Shown here one piece after another: positions 10,623 through 18,748 of a DNA stretch of 64,000 nucleotides. The notes beneath the pieces are model-generated. The model was not told where the DNA came from, made no database searches, and saw only the letters and a program-made list of their open reading frames with translations. How positions within the stretch are numbered: the first letter of the stretch is position 1; the number at the start of each line of letters is the position of its first letter. Source of the stretch: Lishizhenia tianjinensis (lineage in GTDB: Bacteria > Bacteroidota > Bacteroidia > Flavobacteriales_D > Crocinitomicaceae); assembly GCA_945902115.1 (NCBI GenBank), contig CAMDLY010000006.1:1-64000 (forward strand), given 5' to 3'. The position numbers and the translations under genes are program-made.

Positions 10623-11848
10623 ACCTACTAAAAGAAGAGGCACTTTGGTTCATAAAAAATTTTTCAGGACAACTGAAAACGGAAGACACCGCTATTATTT
10701 GTCAATCTTGGAATCAACTAGATAAATATCTTGAGCATTTAAAAGAGGCATTTTCTTTTTATTCAGCAATTCATGCGATTGCCATTAAAACAAATCCTCA
10801 TCCTGAAGTACTTCGCTATATTGTGTCCAAAGGCTTTGGTCTAGAAGCAGCATCTATGGAAGAAGTTGAAATGGCAATAGAGGCAGGGATTTCAACTGAA
10901 AAACTAGTATTTGATTCACCAGTAAAAACGAGAGCTGAAATAAAAAAGTGCAACGAAAAATATGCAGGAATTAAATTAAATGTAAACTCCCTCGAGGAAT
11001 TAAATCGTATTCCTGATAATCCCAATTTTTCACTGGGCCTCCGAATTAATCCTATGGTAGATGCCGGATCTCCTGATCTTTATCATGTTTCTAGCGATGA
11101 GTCTAAGTTTGGAGAGCCTATTTCTAATGATCAAGCCATAATATCTGCTTGCCAGCAATTTCCAATCACACAATTGCACATCCACTCTGGCAGTGCTCTT
11201 GGTAATTTAGAGGTTGCAACGGCAGCAATTGCAGCAGTAGTAGCCTTAGCCAATCGGATAAATGTACAATTGGAATTAGCGAGTAAAGATTACCGCATAA
11301 AAAGTATAGATATAGGTGGAGGATTAAAGCCAGAAAAGTTAGGAACCGACTTATCTCAAATGAAGCAATACGCCAATTTACTCGTCAAGAATGTCCCTGA
11401 TTTAGTAAATTTTGAGCTTGTTACAGAATTTGGTCAATGGTGTCATTTTTATTGTGGCTTTGCTTTTTCCACAGTAGAATATGTCATGTTTCGCGGTAAA
11501 AAACAATTAGCATTTGTGCATCTTGGTGCAGACTATTTTATGCGTGACGCATACGTGAAGCCCCGCGGAATTGAATTTATTTGTTTAGACAAAGAAGGCA
11601 AGGTCAATGACGGAGAAAAACACACTACTGATATTGCAGGACCCTTGTGTTTTGCGGGAGATTATCTTGTTAAAGATATTCCATTGTCATCATTATCTGA
11701 AGGCGACATCTTATTAATGTTAGGGACGGGATCTAATACATATGGTTTGTGGTCTCGTCATTGTTCACGGACTATTCCAAAAGTTGTGGGTGTGGACTTT
11801 GAAAAACTTACTTTTACGCTACTTTCCGAACGAATTAAATTATATTGA
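10619..11848 (+). CDS. Fold-type-III PLP decarboxylase-like protein (diaminopimelate/ornithine decarboxylase superfamily)
   Basis: This 409-residue protein has an alanine-racemase-like TIM barrel plus beta domain. The PLP-binding Lys is in AIKTNPHPEVL (about residue 59). The barrel motifs HIHSGSALGN and IDIGGGLKP follow, and the C-terminal domain keeps the catalytic Cys/Asp (GPLCFAGD) and the PLP-contacting Tyr (GSNTYGLW). The usual substrate-carboxylate motif EPGR reads EFGQ, so the Arg is missing. The substrate is therefore probably not meso-diaminopimelate, and I do not call it lysA. It starts four bases before the previous stop. Confidence 0.75.
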   Translation: MNLLKEEALWFIKNFSGQLKTEDTAIICQSWNQLDKYLEHLKEAFSFYSAIHAIAIKTNPHPEVLRYIVSKGFGLEAASMEEVEMAIEAGISTEKLVFDSPVKTRAEIKKCNEKYAGIKLNVNSLEELNRIPDNPNFSLGLRINPMVDAGSPDLYHVSSDESKFGEPISNDQAIISACQQFPITQLHIHSGSALGNLEVATAAIAAVVALANRINVQLELASKDYRIKSIDIGGGLKPEKLGTDLSQMKQYANLLVKNVPDLVNFELVTEFGQWCHFYCGFAFSTVEYVMFRGKKQLAFVHLGADYFMRDAYVKPRGIEFICLDKEGKVNDGEKHTTDIAGPLCFAGDYLVKDIPLSSLSEGDILLMLGTGSNTYGLWSRHCSRTIPKVVGVDFEKLTFTLLSERIKLY

Positions 11849-11849
11849 T

Positions 11850-12236
11850 ATGAAAATAAATCACCTTGTTCCCATTGTAATTATGAGTTTTTTGGTTGCT
11901 TGTGAGAGTCAATCCAAAGAAGATACTAAAGCGGGAAATTCTACTCCTAAAAAGACTGAAATCTCAGTGATTCCCAATAAAGTAATAACAGCTGAGGTGA
12001 CAGGTATGACCTGTGAAAAAGGCTGCGGTGGAATAATTCGCAAGAATTTAAAAGCAACAGGTGCTGTAGCCAAAGTAGAGTTTGATTTTGTCGAGGACGC
12101 GGAAAAACAAGTTTGTCGAATATTTTTTGACGATAAAAAGATTTCTGAAACAAAAATCAGCGAGATTGTAAATAGCGTCAATGAGGAACATTATGCTATG
12201 ACTCTTCTAAGATCAGAGGGACTCACGAAGAAGTAA
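11850..12236 (+). CDS. HMA-like metal-binding lipoprotein
   Basis: This is a 128-residue envelope lipoprotein. The signal peptide ends in FLVAC with the lipidated Cys at residue 18. A low-complexity linker follows, then a heavy-metal-associated (ferredoxin-like) domain with the motif GMTCEKGCGG. The two Cys are separated by three residues, not the usual two, a variant I associate with Bacteroidota HMA proteins. The ORF-track start at 11742 lies deep in the previous gene. ATG 11850, one base after that gene's stop, gives a proper signal peptide. The stop overlaps the next ATG by one base. Copper binding is the family expectation and is not shown here. Confidence 0.75.
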   Translation: MKINHLVPIVIMSFLVACESQSKEDTKAGNSTPKKTEISVIPNKVITAEVTGMTCEKGCGGIIRKNLKATGAVAKVEFDFVEDAEKQVCRIFFDDKKISETKISEIVNSVNEEHYAMTLLRSEGLTKK

Positions 12237-12997
12237 TGGAACTTTTTTACAGAGAAATTGGTGAGGGGAAACCTTTTGTCATCCTTCATGGTCTTTTCGG
12301 GTTTAGTGATAATTGGGCAACCCATGCAAAGAAACTAGCAGACTATTACCGGGTGATTTTGGTAGATTTAAGAAATCATGGGCATTCTCCTTGGTCCGAT
12401 GATTTTTCCTACGAGCACATGGTGGAGGATTTGTATGAACTGATAACGAGCTTAGGATGCTCGCGCTTTACTTTGATGGGACACTCCATGGGGGGGAAAG
12501 TTGCCATGCGCTATGCTCAAAAATACGGCGAAAATCTAGAAAAATTGGTAGTGGTAGATATGGGAATTAAATCCTATCCACCGCACCATCAACATATAAT
12601 AGACGCAATTTCGTCCCTGCCTTTGCACGAGTTAAATACTAGAAGCCAAGCAGAAGAACACTTGAGGAAATTTGTAGACAGTGAAGGAATTATACAATTC
12701 TTATTGAAGAATTTATATTGGAAAGAAAAGGGGAAGTTGGCATGGAGAATGAATTTTTTAGTGTTAGAAAATAAAATGTCAGAAATATTAAAGGAGATTC
12801 CTTTTGTTGAAACGTGGACATTAACTTTATTTATTCGGGGTGAATTATCTAATTATATTATCGACGATGATATATCTATGCTAGAGAGTTATTTTCCCGA
12901 TAGCCAAGTAGTAACTGTTGCGAATGCAGGTCATTGGGTGCATGCTGAGTCACAGGAGGAATTTATCACACAGGTATTATCCTTTTGTTTGAGATAA
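12236..12997 (+). CDS. Alpha/beta hydrolase, YbfF-type esterase
   Basis: This 253-residue alpha/beta-hydrolase-fold protein has no signal peptide. The oxyanion-hole segment HGLFGFSDNW lies at about residue 18 and the DLRNHGHSPW strand-loop follows. The nucleophile elbow is GHSMGG (Ser near residue 83), and the late catalytic His is in NAGHWVHAE. The motif set fits the YbfF / acyl-CoA-esterase subgroup also seen in MenH-like proteins. It is the last gene of the apparent five-gene operon. No T-rich terminator follows it on the plus strand, and the hairpin downstream is oriented for the opposite gene. Confidence 0.85.
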   Translation: MELFYREIGEGKPFVILHGLFGFSDNWATHAKKLADYYRVILVDLRNHGHSPWSDDFSYEHMVEDLYELITSLGCSRFTLMGHSMGGKVAMRYAQKYGENLEKLVVVDMGIKSYPPHHQHIIDAISSLPLHELNTRSQAEEHLRKFVDSEGIIQFLLKNLYWKEKGKLAWRMNFLVLENKMSEILKEIPFVETWTLTLFIRGELSNYIIDDDISMLESYFPDSQVVTVANAGHWVHAESQEEFITQVLSFCLR

Positions 12998-13018
12998 AAA
13001 GCCTCTCGAAAGAGGCTT
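12996..13018 (-). terminator. Hairpin terminator for the 49-codon reverse-strand gene
   Basis: A perfect 8-bp stem (AAGCCTCT ... AGAGGCTT) has a tetraloop. On the reverse strand it reads into a T-run (TTTTTAT), but on the plus strand no T-run follows. It lies three bases beyond the stop of the small reverse gene, so it is best read as that gene's terminator. It may also block read-through from the hydrolase gene. Confidence 0.75.
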
Positions 13019-13021
13019 AGA

Positions 13022-13171
13022 TTAATTTTGAATTAAAAGCACAGCGTATTTTTTCCCTTTTTTGTGCACAAGCGATTTACTGTAATTGAGTAAAAATTGA
13101 ATGGTGCTGTTACGTGGCTTTTCGTCTTCTTTTAATTCTTTAGAACTGATTTTAGGGTATTTGTTAACCAT
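13022..13171 (-). CDS. Small conserved-looking protein of 49 residues, function unknown
   Basis: This reverse-strand ORF is below the ORF-track length cut-off. It runs from ATG at 13171 to TAA at 13022 and encodes MVNKYPKISSKELKEDEKPR..., a basic soluble protein. The middle NSTIQFLLNYSKSL looks like an amphipathic helix and the C-terminus is hydrophobic (KKYAVLLIQN). The support for a real gene is an intrinsic terminator with a T-run placed just after its stop, in an otherwise empty 321-base gap. I have an impression of similar short proteins in other Flavobacteriales but cannot search. No clear -7 box was found upstream, and no function is assigned. Confidence 0.65.
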   Translation of the reverse strand: MVNKYPKISSKELKEDEKPRNSTIQFLLNYSKSLVHKKGKKYAVLLIQN

Positions 13172-13259
13172 AGGCGCTTTAGTGTATTGAGTTAACGAGA
13201 ATTAATTTTAATTATTGTGCATGCTTCATTGTCGAATTACACTAAATCGTTCAGGATGT

Positions 13260-13288
13260 TTGTGTTTTCGTTACAATGCTTAACTTTG
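13260..13288 (+). promoter_or_regulatory. Bacteroidota-type promoter of fbaA-accD
   Basis: TTG (13260-13262), an 18-base spacer and TAACTTTG (13281-13288) match the -33/-7 consensus. This gives a leader of roughly 25 bases before fbaA. The rest of the gap between 13172 and 13260 shows nothing recognisable. Confidence 0.75.
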
Positions 13289-13318
13289 TTCACCAATCAA
13301 CCGTCAGAATAAAAAAGA

Positions 13319-14392
13319 ATGAAAAACTTTTTAAAACCAGGAGTAGTAACAGGAGACGATGTTCAAGAGCTTTTCTCATATGCGAAGGAACATGGGTTTG
13401 CCATGCCAGCTATCAATGTAACGAGTACAAGTACCGTAAACGGAGTACTTGAGACTGCAGCTAGGTTAAAATCACCTGTGATCATTCAATTTTCGAACGG
13501 TGGAGCACATTATTTTGCCGGAAAGGGTTTAAAAAACGAAAAAGAGCAGGCAGCGATATTGGGTGGTATTTCAGGAGCAAAACATGTTCACACAATGGCA
13601 GAAGCCTATGGAGCTACTGTTATTTTACATACAGATCATTGCGCTAAGAAATTACTTCCTTGGATTGATGGTCTTTTGGACGCGGGAGAAATATTTTATA
13701 AAGAACAGGGAAAGCCTCTGTATTCCTCGCATATGATTGATCTTTCTGAGGAACCTATCGAGGAAAATATAGAATTATGTAAAATATACCTCCAACGTAT
13801 GAGTAAAATAGGTATGACCTTGGAAATTGAATTGGGTATAACTGGAGGCGAAGAAGATGGTGTGGATAATACGGATGTGGATAATGCAAAACTATATACC
13901 CAGCCGGAAGAAGTAGCCTACGCATACGAGGAGCTGTTAAAAATTTCCCCGAGATTCACAATTGCCGCTGCTTTTGGTAACGTGCATGGGGTTTATAAAC
14001 CAGGGAATGTTAGGCTAACACCAATTATATTGAAAAATTCTCAAAGCTATGTTCAGCAGAAATTTCAAACCAATCCAAACCCAATAGATTTTGTTTTTCA
14101 CGGTGGTTCTGGTTCTAGTGTCGAAGAAATAAGAGAGGCAATTGGTTACGGAGTGATTAAAATGAACATCGATACAGATTTACAATACGCATTTACAGAG
14201 GGAGTCCGTGATTATATTGTGTCTAAGCACGAATATTTAAAAGCGCAAATTGGAAATCCTGATGGGGATGACATACCTAATAAGAAATACTACGATCCTC
14301 GTAAATGGTTGAGAGAGGGAGAAATGACTTTCAATAAGCGATTGGAGCAAAGCTTTTCTGATTTAAATAATATTCAAACGATAACAACATGA
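13319..14392 (+). CDS. fbaA: Class II fructose-bisphosphate aldolase
   Basis: This 357-residue zinc aldolase interconverts fructose 1,6-bisphosphate with dihydroxyacetone phosphate and glyceraldehyde 3-phosphate, in glycolysis and gluconeogenesis. The length fits the class IIA type. Visible elements are the N-terminal FAMPAINVTST, the zinc-binding HTDHCAKK, the EIELGITGGEEDGVDN loop typical of the FbaA subgroup, the zinc His in GNVHGVYKPG, and the phosphate site HGGSGSS followed by MNIDTDLQ. It overlaps accD by four bases (ATGA), so the two are probably coupled. Confidence 0.96.
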   Translation: MKNFLKPGVVTGDDVQELFSYAKEHGFAMPAINVTSTSTVNGVLETAARLKSPVIIQFSNGGAHYFAGKGLKNEKEQAAILGGISGAKHVHTMAEAYGATVILHTDHCAKKLLPWIDGLLDAGEIFYKEQGKPLYSSHMIDLSEEPIEENIELCKIYLQRMSKIGMTLEIELGITGGEEDGVDNTDVDNAKLYTQPEEVAYAYEELLKISPRFTIAAAFGNVHGVYKPGNVRLTPIILKNSQSYVQQKFQTNPNPIDFVFHGGSGSSVEEIREAIGYGVIKMNIDTDLQYAFTEGVRDYIVSKHEYLKAQIGNPDGDDIPNKKYYDPRKWLREGEMTFNKRLEQSFSDLNNIQTITT

Positions 14393-15234
14393 GTTGGTTT
14401 AAGAGAAAAAAAGAAGGAATTACCACTACTACAAGTGAGAAAAAAGAAACTCCAGAAGGCTTTTGGGTACGTTGTTCGAATTGTAAAACAATGTATACAT
14501 CAGATGAATTAATTAAACAAAATTATGTTTGTGATAGGTGTTCACATCACGAGAGAATTGGATCCAAGGAATATTTTTCAATAATATTTGATGAGTCTAA
14601 TTATACAGAATTGGATGCGGAATTAACTTCTGGGGATCCATTAAAATTTGAGGACACAAAAAAATACGCCGATAGAATTAAGTCTACACAAAAAGCGTCG
14701 GGATTAGTAGATGCAATACGCTCTGCAAAAGGTAAGTTGAACGGAAGAGACTTTGTCATCTCAGCGATGGATTTTGGTTTCATAGGGGGCTCTATGGGAT
14801 CGGTTATGGGGGAAAAGATATCCAGGGCTATAGATGAGGCAATAAAAATTAAAGCTCCTTTTATGATTATCTCTAAATCTGGAGGAGCGAGAATGATGGA
14901 GGCTGGGTATTCCTTGATGCAGATGGCCAAAGTATCGGGCAAATTAGGACAACTTGCTGATGCGGGATTACCTTATATTTCTTATCTCACAGATCCAACT
15001 ACTGGTGGCGTTACCGCCTCTTTTGCTATGTTGGGTGATATTAATATTGCAGAACCAGGAGCACTCATCGCTTTTGCCGGTCCCCGGGTAGTAAAAGAAA
15101 CTATAGGTAGAGATCTTCCCGATGGCTTTCAGACCTCTGAGTTTTTATTGGAACACGGTTTTCTTGATTATATAGTTGACAGAACAAAAATAAGAGAAGA
15201 ATTAGGCATGTCGATCGAATTATTCATGTCTTAA
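14389..15234 (+). CDS. accD: Acetyl-CoA carboxylase carboxyltransferase subunit beta
   Basis: This is the beta half of the carboxyltransferase that moves CO2 from carboxybiotin to acetyl-CoA, the committed step of fatty-acid synthesis. It is 281 residues long. The N-terminal zinc ribbon is visible (CSNCKTMYTSDELIKQNYVC, then DRC). The crotonase-like core shows the SGGARMMEAGYSLMQM and TDPTTGGVTASFA segments that build the oxyanion holes. It is translationally coupled to fbaA, an arrangement I regard as ordinary for Flavobacteriales. Confidence 0.96.
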   Translation: MSWFKRKKEGITTTTSEKKETPEGFWVRCSNCKTMYTSDELIKQNYVCDRCSHHERIGSKEYFSIIFDESNYTELDAELTSGDPLKFEDTKKYADRIKSTQKASGLVDAIRSAKGKLNGRDFVISAMDFGFIGGSMGSVMGEKISRAIDEAIKIKAPFMIISKSGGARMMEAGYSLMQMAKVSGKLGQLADAGLPYISYLTDPTTGGVTASFAMLGDINIAEPGALIAFAGPRVVKETIGRDLPDGFQTSEFLLEHGFLDYIVDRTKIREELGMSIELFMS

Positions 15235-15237
15235 ATC

Positions 15238-15271
15238 TTGTTTTAAAATTGGATTAAATGGGGTATATTTG
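15238..15271 (+). promoter_or_regulatory. Probable promoter of the PNGase F-like gene
   Basis: TATATTTG (15264-15271) is a full match to the -7 consensus. The best upstream TTG (15238-15240) is 23 bases away, at the long end of the usual spacing. The ORF-track TTG start at 15269 falls inside this box, which supports ATG 15287 as the start. Confidence 0.55.
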
Positions 15272-15286
15272 TTACAAATCGTAACA

Positions 15287-18200
15287 ATGAGAAAATTCCT
15301 TTTTTTTCTAGGCCTTCTGCTCTTTACAAGTGTTAAAGCCCAAGATACTACATGGGTTCAAACCTTTACCTTTGACTCAATCACCACGCGTAGATCAAAC
15401 TTTATATTTCCTCAAGAACTGAACACAAAGCGTTTTGAAAAAGTACTTATGTACTACAAATTAAAATGCAGCCCACTGACTTCTTGGGATCAATATGACT
15501 GTGGTGAATGGGATTATTTGACATATACCCGCGTTTTTGATCATACAGGAATTTTCGATTCTGTGCGGAGGGATAGTAATAGATATTTAGCTAATTGGTC
15601 AAGCCCAAGTACGATTGATTATACGCCATCTCCGAATGGTATTTTCGATACATATCTCCGTATAGAACAAGAAAGAACAGCAACAAACCTGAGCACCTTT
15701 GCCTTAAATAGTGGTTCCAGCAGCTCAACGTCATTCTTCAATACAGCAAAAAAAGGTTCGCGTTTTCAACAATTACTTTCTGTTACAGAACTTTTAGCTG
15801 CCGGTATTCAACCTGGAGAAATTCAAGGAATGATATTGGATATAATAAATATCGGGACAAACGGTATGCTTGCTAGTCCGAGTATTTCAATAAAAGCATC
15901 AACAGATGCAACACTTTCGTCTTTCCATACCTCAGGATTTTTAGAGGTCTACAACAGAACGAGAGGCACTTCGAATCCCTTAATTGTTGGCCCAAATGAG
16001 TTTTTATTTTTTCAGCCTTTCACATGGGATGGATCGAGTAACCTAATTATTGAATTTGCATATACTTCTGATGAGCCATCCGTAAATGGGATTATTTTTA
16101 ATTCTGAGTATTTGCCTGGTAATTCAGCATTGTCCTACGGAGACCGAAATGGTTATTTGAATTTATCGGGAACGAACTATACGTTAACTCAATTATCTGA
16201 TTTTACTGTTGGTCCCGAATTAACCGTTGAATTTTGGTCGAAAGGCAATGGAACAGCAGGAACCAATACAACATTACTTGAAGCATATGATTCGTTAAAT
16301 AACCGTATTCTTAATATTCACATGCCTTGGAGCGACAACAATGTCTACTTTGATGCCGGAGTTTCCTCAGGGTTCGATAGAATCAATAAAACAATGTCTG
16401 CCACTGAGTCCGACAACACATGGAATCATTGGGCTTTTGTTAAAAAACAAAGTACAGGGGAGATGTTCATCTACAAAAATGGAGTTTTATGGCATTCAGG
16501 AAGCAATAAAACGCGAAATATTGGATATATCCATCGCTTTGTCTTAGGGGCAAATGTGGATCAGGGATTAAGGTGGAAAGGTAAAATTGACGAGTTTAGG
16601 TTTTATAATTCTGCCTTGTCAGCCTCTACTATTCAATCGAATTATCTTAAGAAAGCAGACCCATCCCACCCAAATTGGTCTAATTTATTGGTATATTATG
16701 ATTTTGACAACGAAAATTATGCCCTTGACAAATCTACCAATGATTATTTATTGATGCCGTCAGAGCACAACATGATTCGTTTTGACGAACGTCCATTGTG
16801 CGGTGTTTCTCCTTCTGATGACAAACCCGTAATATCTTTTTTACAAGGACTTGTAGCTTCAATTGCCTCAAACATTTCAGTTACTGAGAAAAGATTAAAA
16901 CCGCATACAGTTATTTTTGAACAAGAACCGGTAAACCGTCATTTTGAAATAATCAATGGCTATGTGGGTAACCTACAAGGCAATAATATCCAATACGATG
17001 AAAATGGACAAATACTAGCTCAGGTTCCTTTTGTAGCCTCTGATCAATTGTTAAATGAACAAATTACCTGCTACAATCCGCCGTATGAAATAATTAAAGA
17101 TGTTGAAATTGCCAGATATATTACTCCTTATGGAATCCAATTTGATTTAGGTCCTAATGGATTTTCATGGATTTATGACGTTACTGATTACCAAGATTAC
17201 TTGAGAGATACAGTTGACTTGGCGGCCCACAATACACAAGAGTTATTGGATTTGAAACTTGCCTTTATTGAAGGTGTCCCACCAAGAGATTTACACAAAA
17301 GAGAGCCAATTTGGTCTGATTTTAGGTCCTATAACTTTGGGCAAATGGCTGCTGACCAAGTACTTCAGCCAACGCAGTTGCTCTTGTCAGACACTTCTAA
17401 TATGTTTAAAATTAAAACGAGAATGTCCGGTCACGGTCAAGTGGGGAATTACGCGTGTTGCGAATGGGTTCCAAACAACCATCAAATAAAAGTAGATGGT
17501 GTTTCGCGTTTTAACTGGAATATTTGGGAACCGACAGATTGTGGCGACAACCCAAATATTGGTCAAGGAGGAACATGGCCTTATGCTAGAGAGGGTTGGT
17601 GTCCTGGCGACCAAGTAAAGGAATATGAATTCGAATTGACACCCTTTGTTCATCCGGGAGATACAGTTACGTTGGATTATGCTATTAATGCTGTTCCTAC
17701 AAGTGACCCTGGACAATCTGGAGGTAATTATATTGCCGCTTACGACCTGATATCGTATTCTGCTCCTAATTTTCAGAACGACGCAGCAATCAAAGAAATA
17801 TTAAACCCTAACAACTACGAATATTTCCGTAAGTGGAATCCAACGTGTTCGAATCCAAGGGTGATTTTGAAAAATACAGGAGCAAATCCCCTTACGGCTT
17901 GTAAAATTACTTGTTGGGTTTCCTATGGAAATAATATTTCCTTGGACTGGACGGGGAACCTAGGATTCTTGGAAGAGGAAATTGTTGAAATCCCTGTCAA
18001 TGATTATAATTTTTGGGGTGGGTGGGATAGCAGTCAAACTTTTAAAGCGTTGGTGCAAAATGTAAATGGTATTCAAGGAAACGATGAGTATGCTCCGAAT
18101 AGTTCGAAAACAGTTCGATTCGATGCACCGGAAAGAATAGATGGGCCGTTCTTTGTATGGCTATCCACTAATAATAAGGCAAGCGAAAATAGGTATAGGT

Positions 18201-18745
18201 TACAAGATCATGCGGGAAATATTATTTTTGAGCGCACGCAGCTGACCAATCAAACACAGTATAAGGATACTTTCAATCTAGCTCCTGGATGTTATTCCAT
18301 CATTATTGAAGACACTGATAGTGATGGCTTATCTTTTTGGTATTCTTCCCAAGTAGAAGGCGAGACGGCAGGGACGATGCGATTAAGATTGGTAGGTGGA
18401 AGTTACATAGAGTTTTTCCCTGGTGATTTCGGAAACTATCATCGATATAATTTTTCTGTGGGCTTTACAATGGATGTCCCTGAAAATGAGTTGAAGCACG
18501 AAATTGCCATCTTCCCAAATCCTTCAAGTGGACTAACAACAGTTGAAGTAAGTGGCGATGTTAATAACGATGCCAGTATGGAAATACTTGATTTGACAGG
18601 GAGAATTGTGTACAGAGAAAAGATGAACGCCACGAAATATTTTGCGGAATCTTTCATAGATGTTTCGCCATTTCTAACGGGCTCATATCTTATAAGAATA
18701 ACAACAGGGAAATCGGTATATACCAAATCATTTTCTAAATTGTAA
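15287..18745 (+). CDS. Secreted peptide-N-glycosidase F-related protein with LamG-like insertion and T9SS type A sorting domain
   Basis: This is a 1152-residue exported protein. The signal peptide (MRKFLFFLGLLLFTSVKAQ) is followed by the first PNGase F-like strands, with CGEWDYLTYTRVFDH at about residue 72. A long insertion follows, containing a concanavalin/LamG-like domain (about 305-455; LTVEFWSKG, GKIDEFRFYNSAL). The PNGase F sequence resumes at RYITPYG (about 610). The second PNGase F domain has SGHGQVGNYACCEW and REGWCPGDQV (about 710-780), matching the region around the catalytic Glu of PNGase F. The last ~75 residues are a type A T9SS signal (IFPNPSSG ... GSYLIRI). It may deglycosylate glycoproteins at the cell surface or outside the cell. 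Family membership is well supported; activity is inferred. Confidence 0.82.
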   Translation: MRKFLFFLGLLLFTSVKAQDTTWVQTFTFDSITTRRSNFIFPQELNTKRFEKVLMYYKLKCSPLTSWDQYDCGEWDYLTYTRVFDHTGIFDSVRRDSNRYLANWSSPSTIDYTPSPNGIFDTYLRIEQERTATNLSTFALNSGSSSSTSFFNTAKKGSRFQQLLSVTELLAAGIQPGEIQGMILDIINIGTNGMLASPSISIKASTDATLSSFHTSGFLEVYNRTRGTSNPLIVGPNEFLFFQPFTWDGSSNLIIEFAYTSDEPSVNGIIFNSEYLPGNSALSYGDRNGYLNLSGTNYTLTQLSDFTVGPELTVEFWSKGNGTAGTNTTLLEAYDSLNNRILNIHMPWSDNNVYFDAGVSSGFDRINKTMSATESDNTWNHWAFVKKQSTGEMFIYKNGVLWHSGSNKTRNIGYIHRFVLGANVDQGLRWKGKIDEFRFYNSALSASTIQSNYLKKADPSHPNWSNLLVYYDFDNENYALDKSTNDYLLMPSEHNMIRFDERPLCGVSPSDDKPVISFLQGLVASIASNISVTEKRLKPHTVIFEQEPVNRHFEIINGYVGNLQGNNIQYDENGQILAQVPFVASDQLLNEQITCYNPPYEIIKDVEIARYITPYGIQFDLGPNGFSWIYDVTDYQDYLRDTVDLAAHNTQELLDLKLAFIEGVPPRDLHKREPIWSDFRSYNFGQMAADQVLQPTQLLLSDTSNMFKIKTRMSGHGQVGNYACCEWVPNNHQIKVDGVSRFNWNIWEPTDCGDNPNIGQGGTWPYAREGWCPGDQVKEYEFELTPFVHPGDTVTLDYAINAVPTSDPGQSGGNYIAAYDLISYSAPNFQNDAAIKEILNPNNYEYFRKWNPTCSNPRVILKNTGANPLTACKITCWVSYGNNISLDWTGNLGFLEEEIVEIPVNDYNFWGGWDSSQTFKALVQNVNGIQGNDEYAPNSSKTVRFDAPERIDGPFFVWLSTNNKASENRYRLQDHAGNIIFERTQLTNQTQYKDTFNLAPGCYSIIIEDTDSDGLSFWYSSQVEGETAGTMRLRLVGGSYIEFFPGDFGNYHRYNFSVGFTMDVPENELKHEIAIFPNPSSGLTTVEVSGDVNNDASMEILDLTGRIVYREKMNATKYFAESFIDVSPFLTGSYLIRITTGKSVYTKSFSKL

Positions 18746-18748
18746 GTT

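Noticed and set aside
10619-11848. Calling this gene lysA
   Set aside because: The EPGR motif is altered to EFGQ and the neighbours are not lysine-pathway genes, so the diaminopimelate decarboxylase name is not supported.
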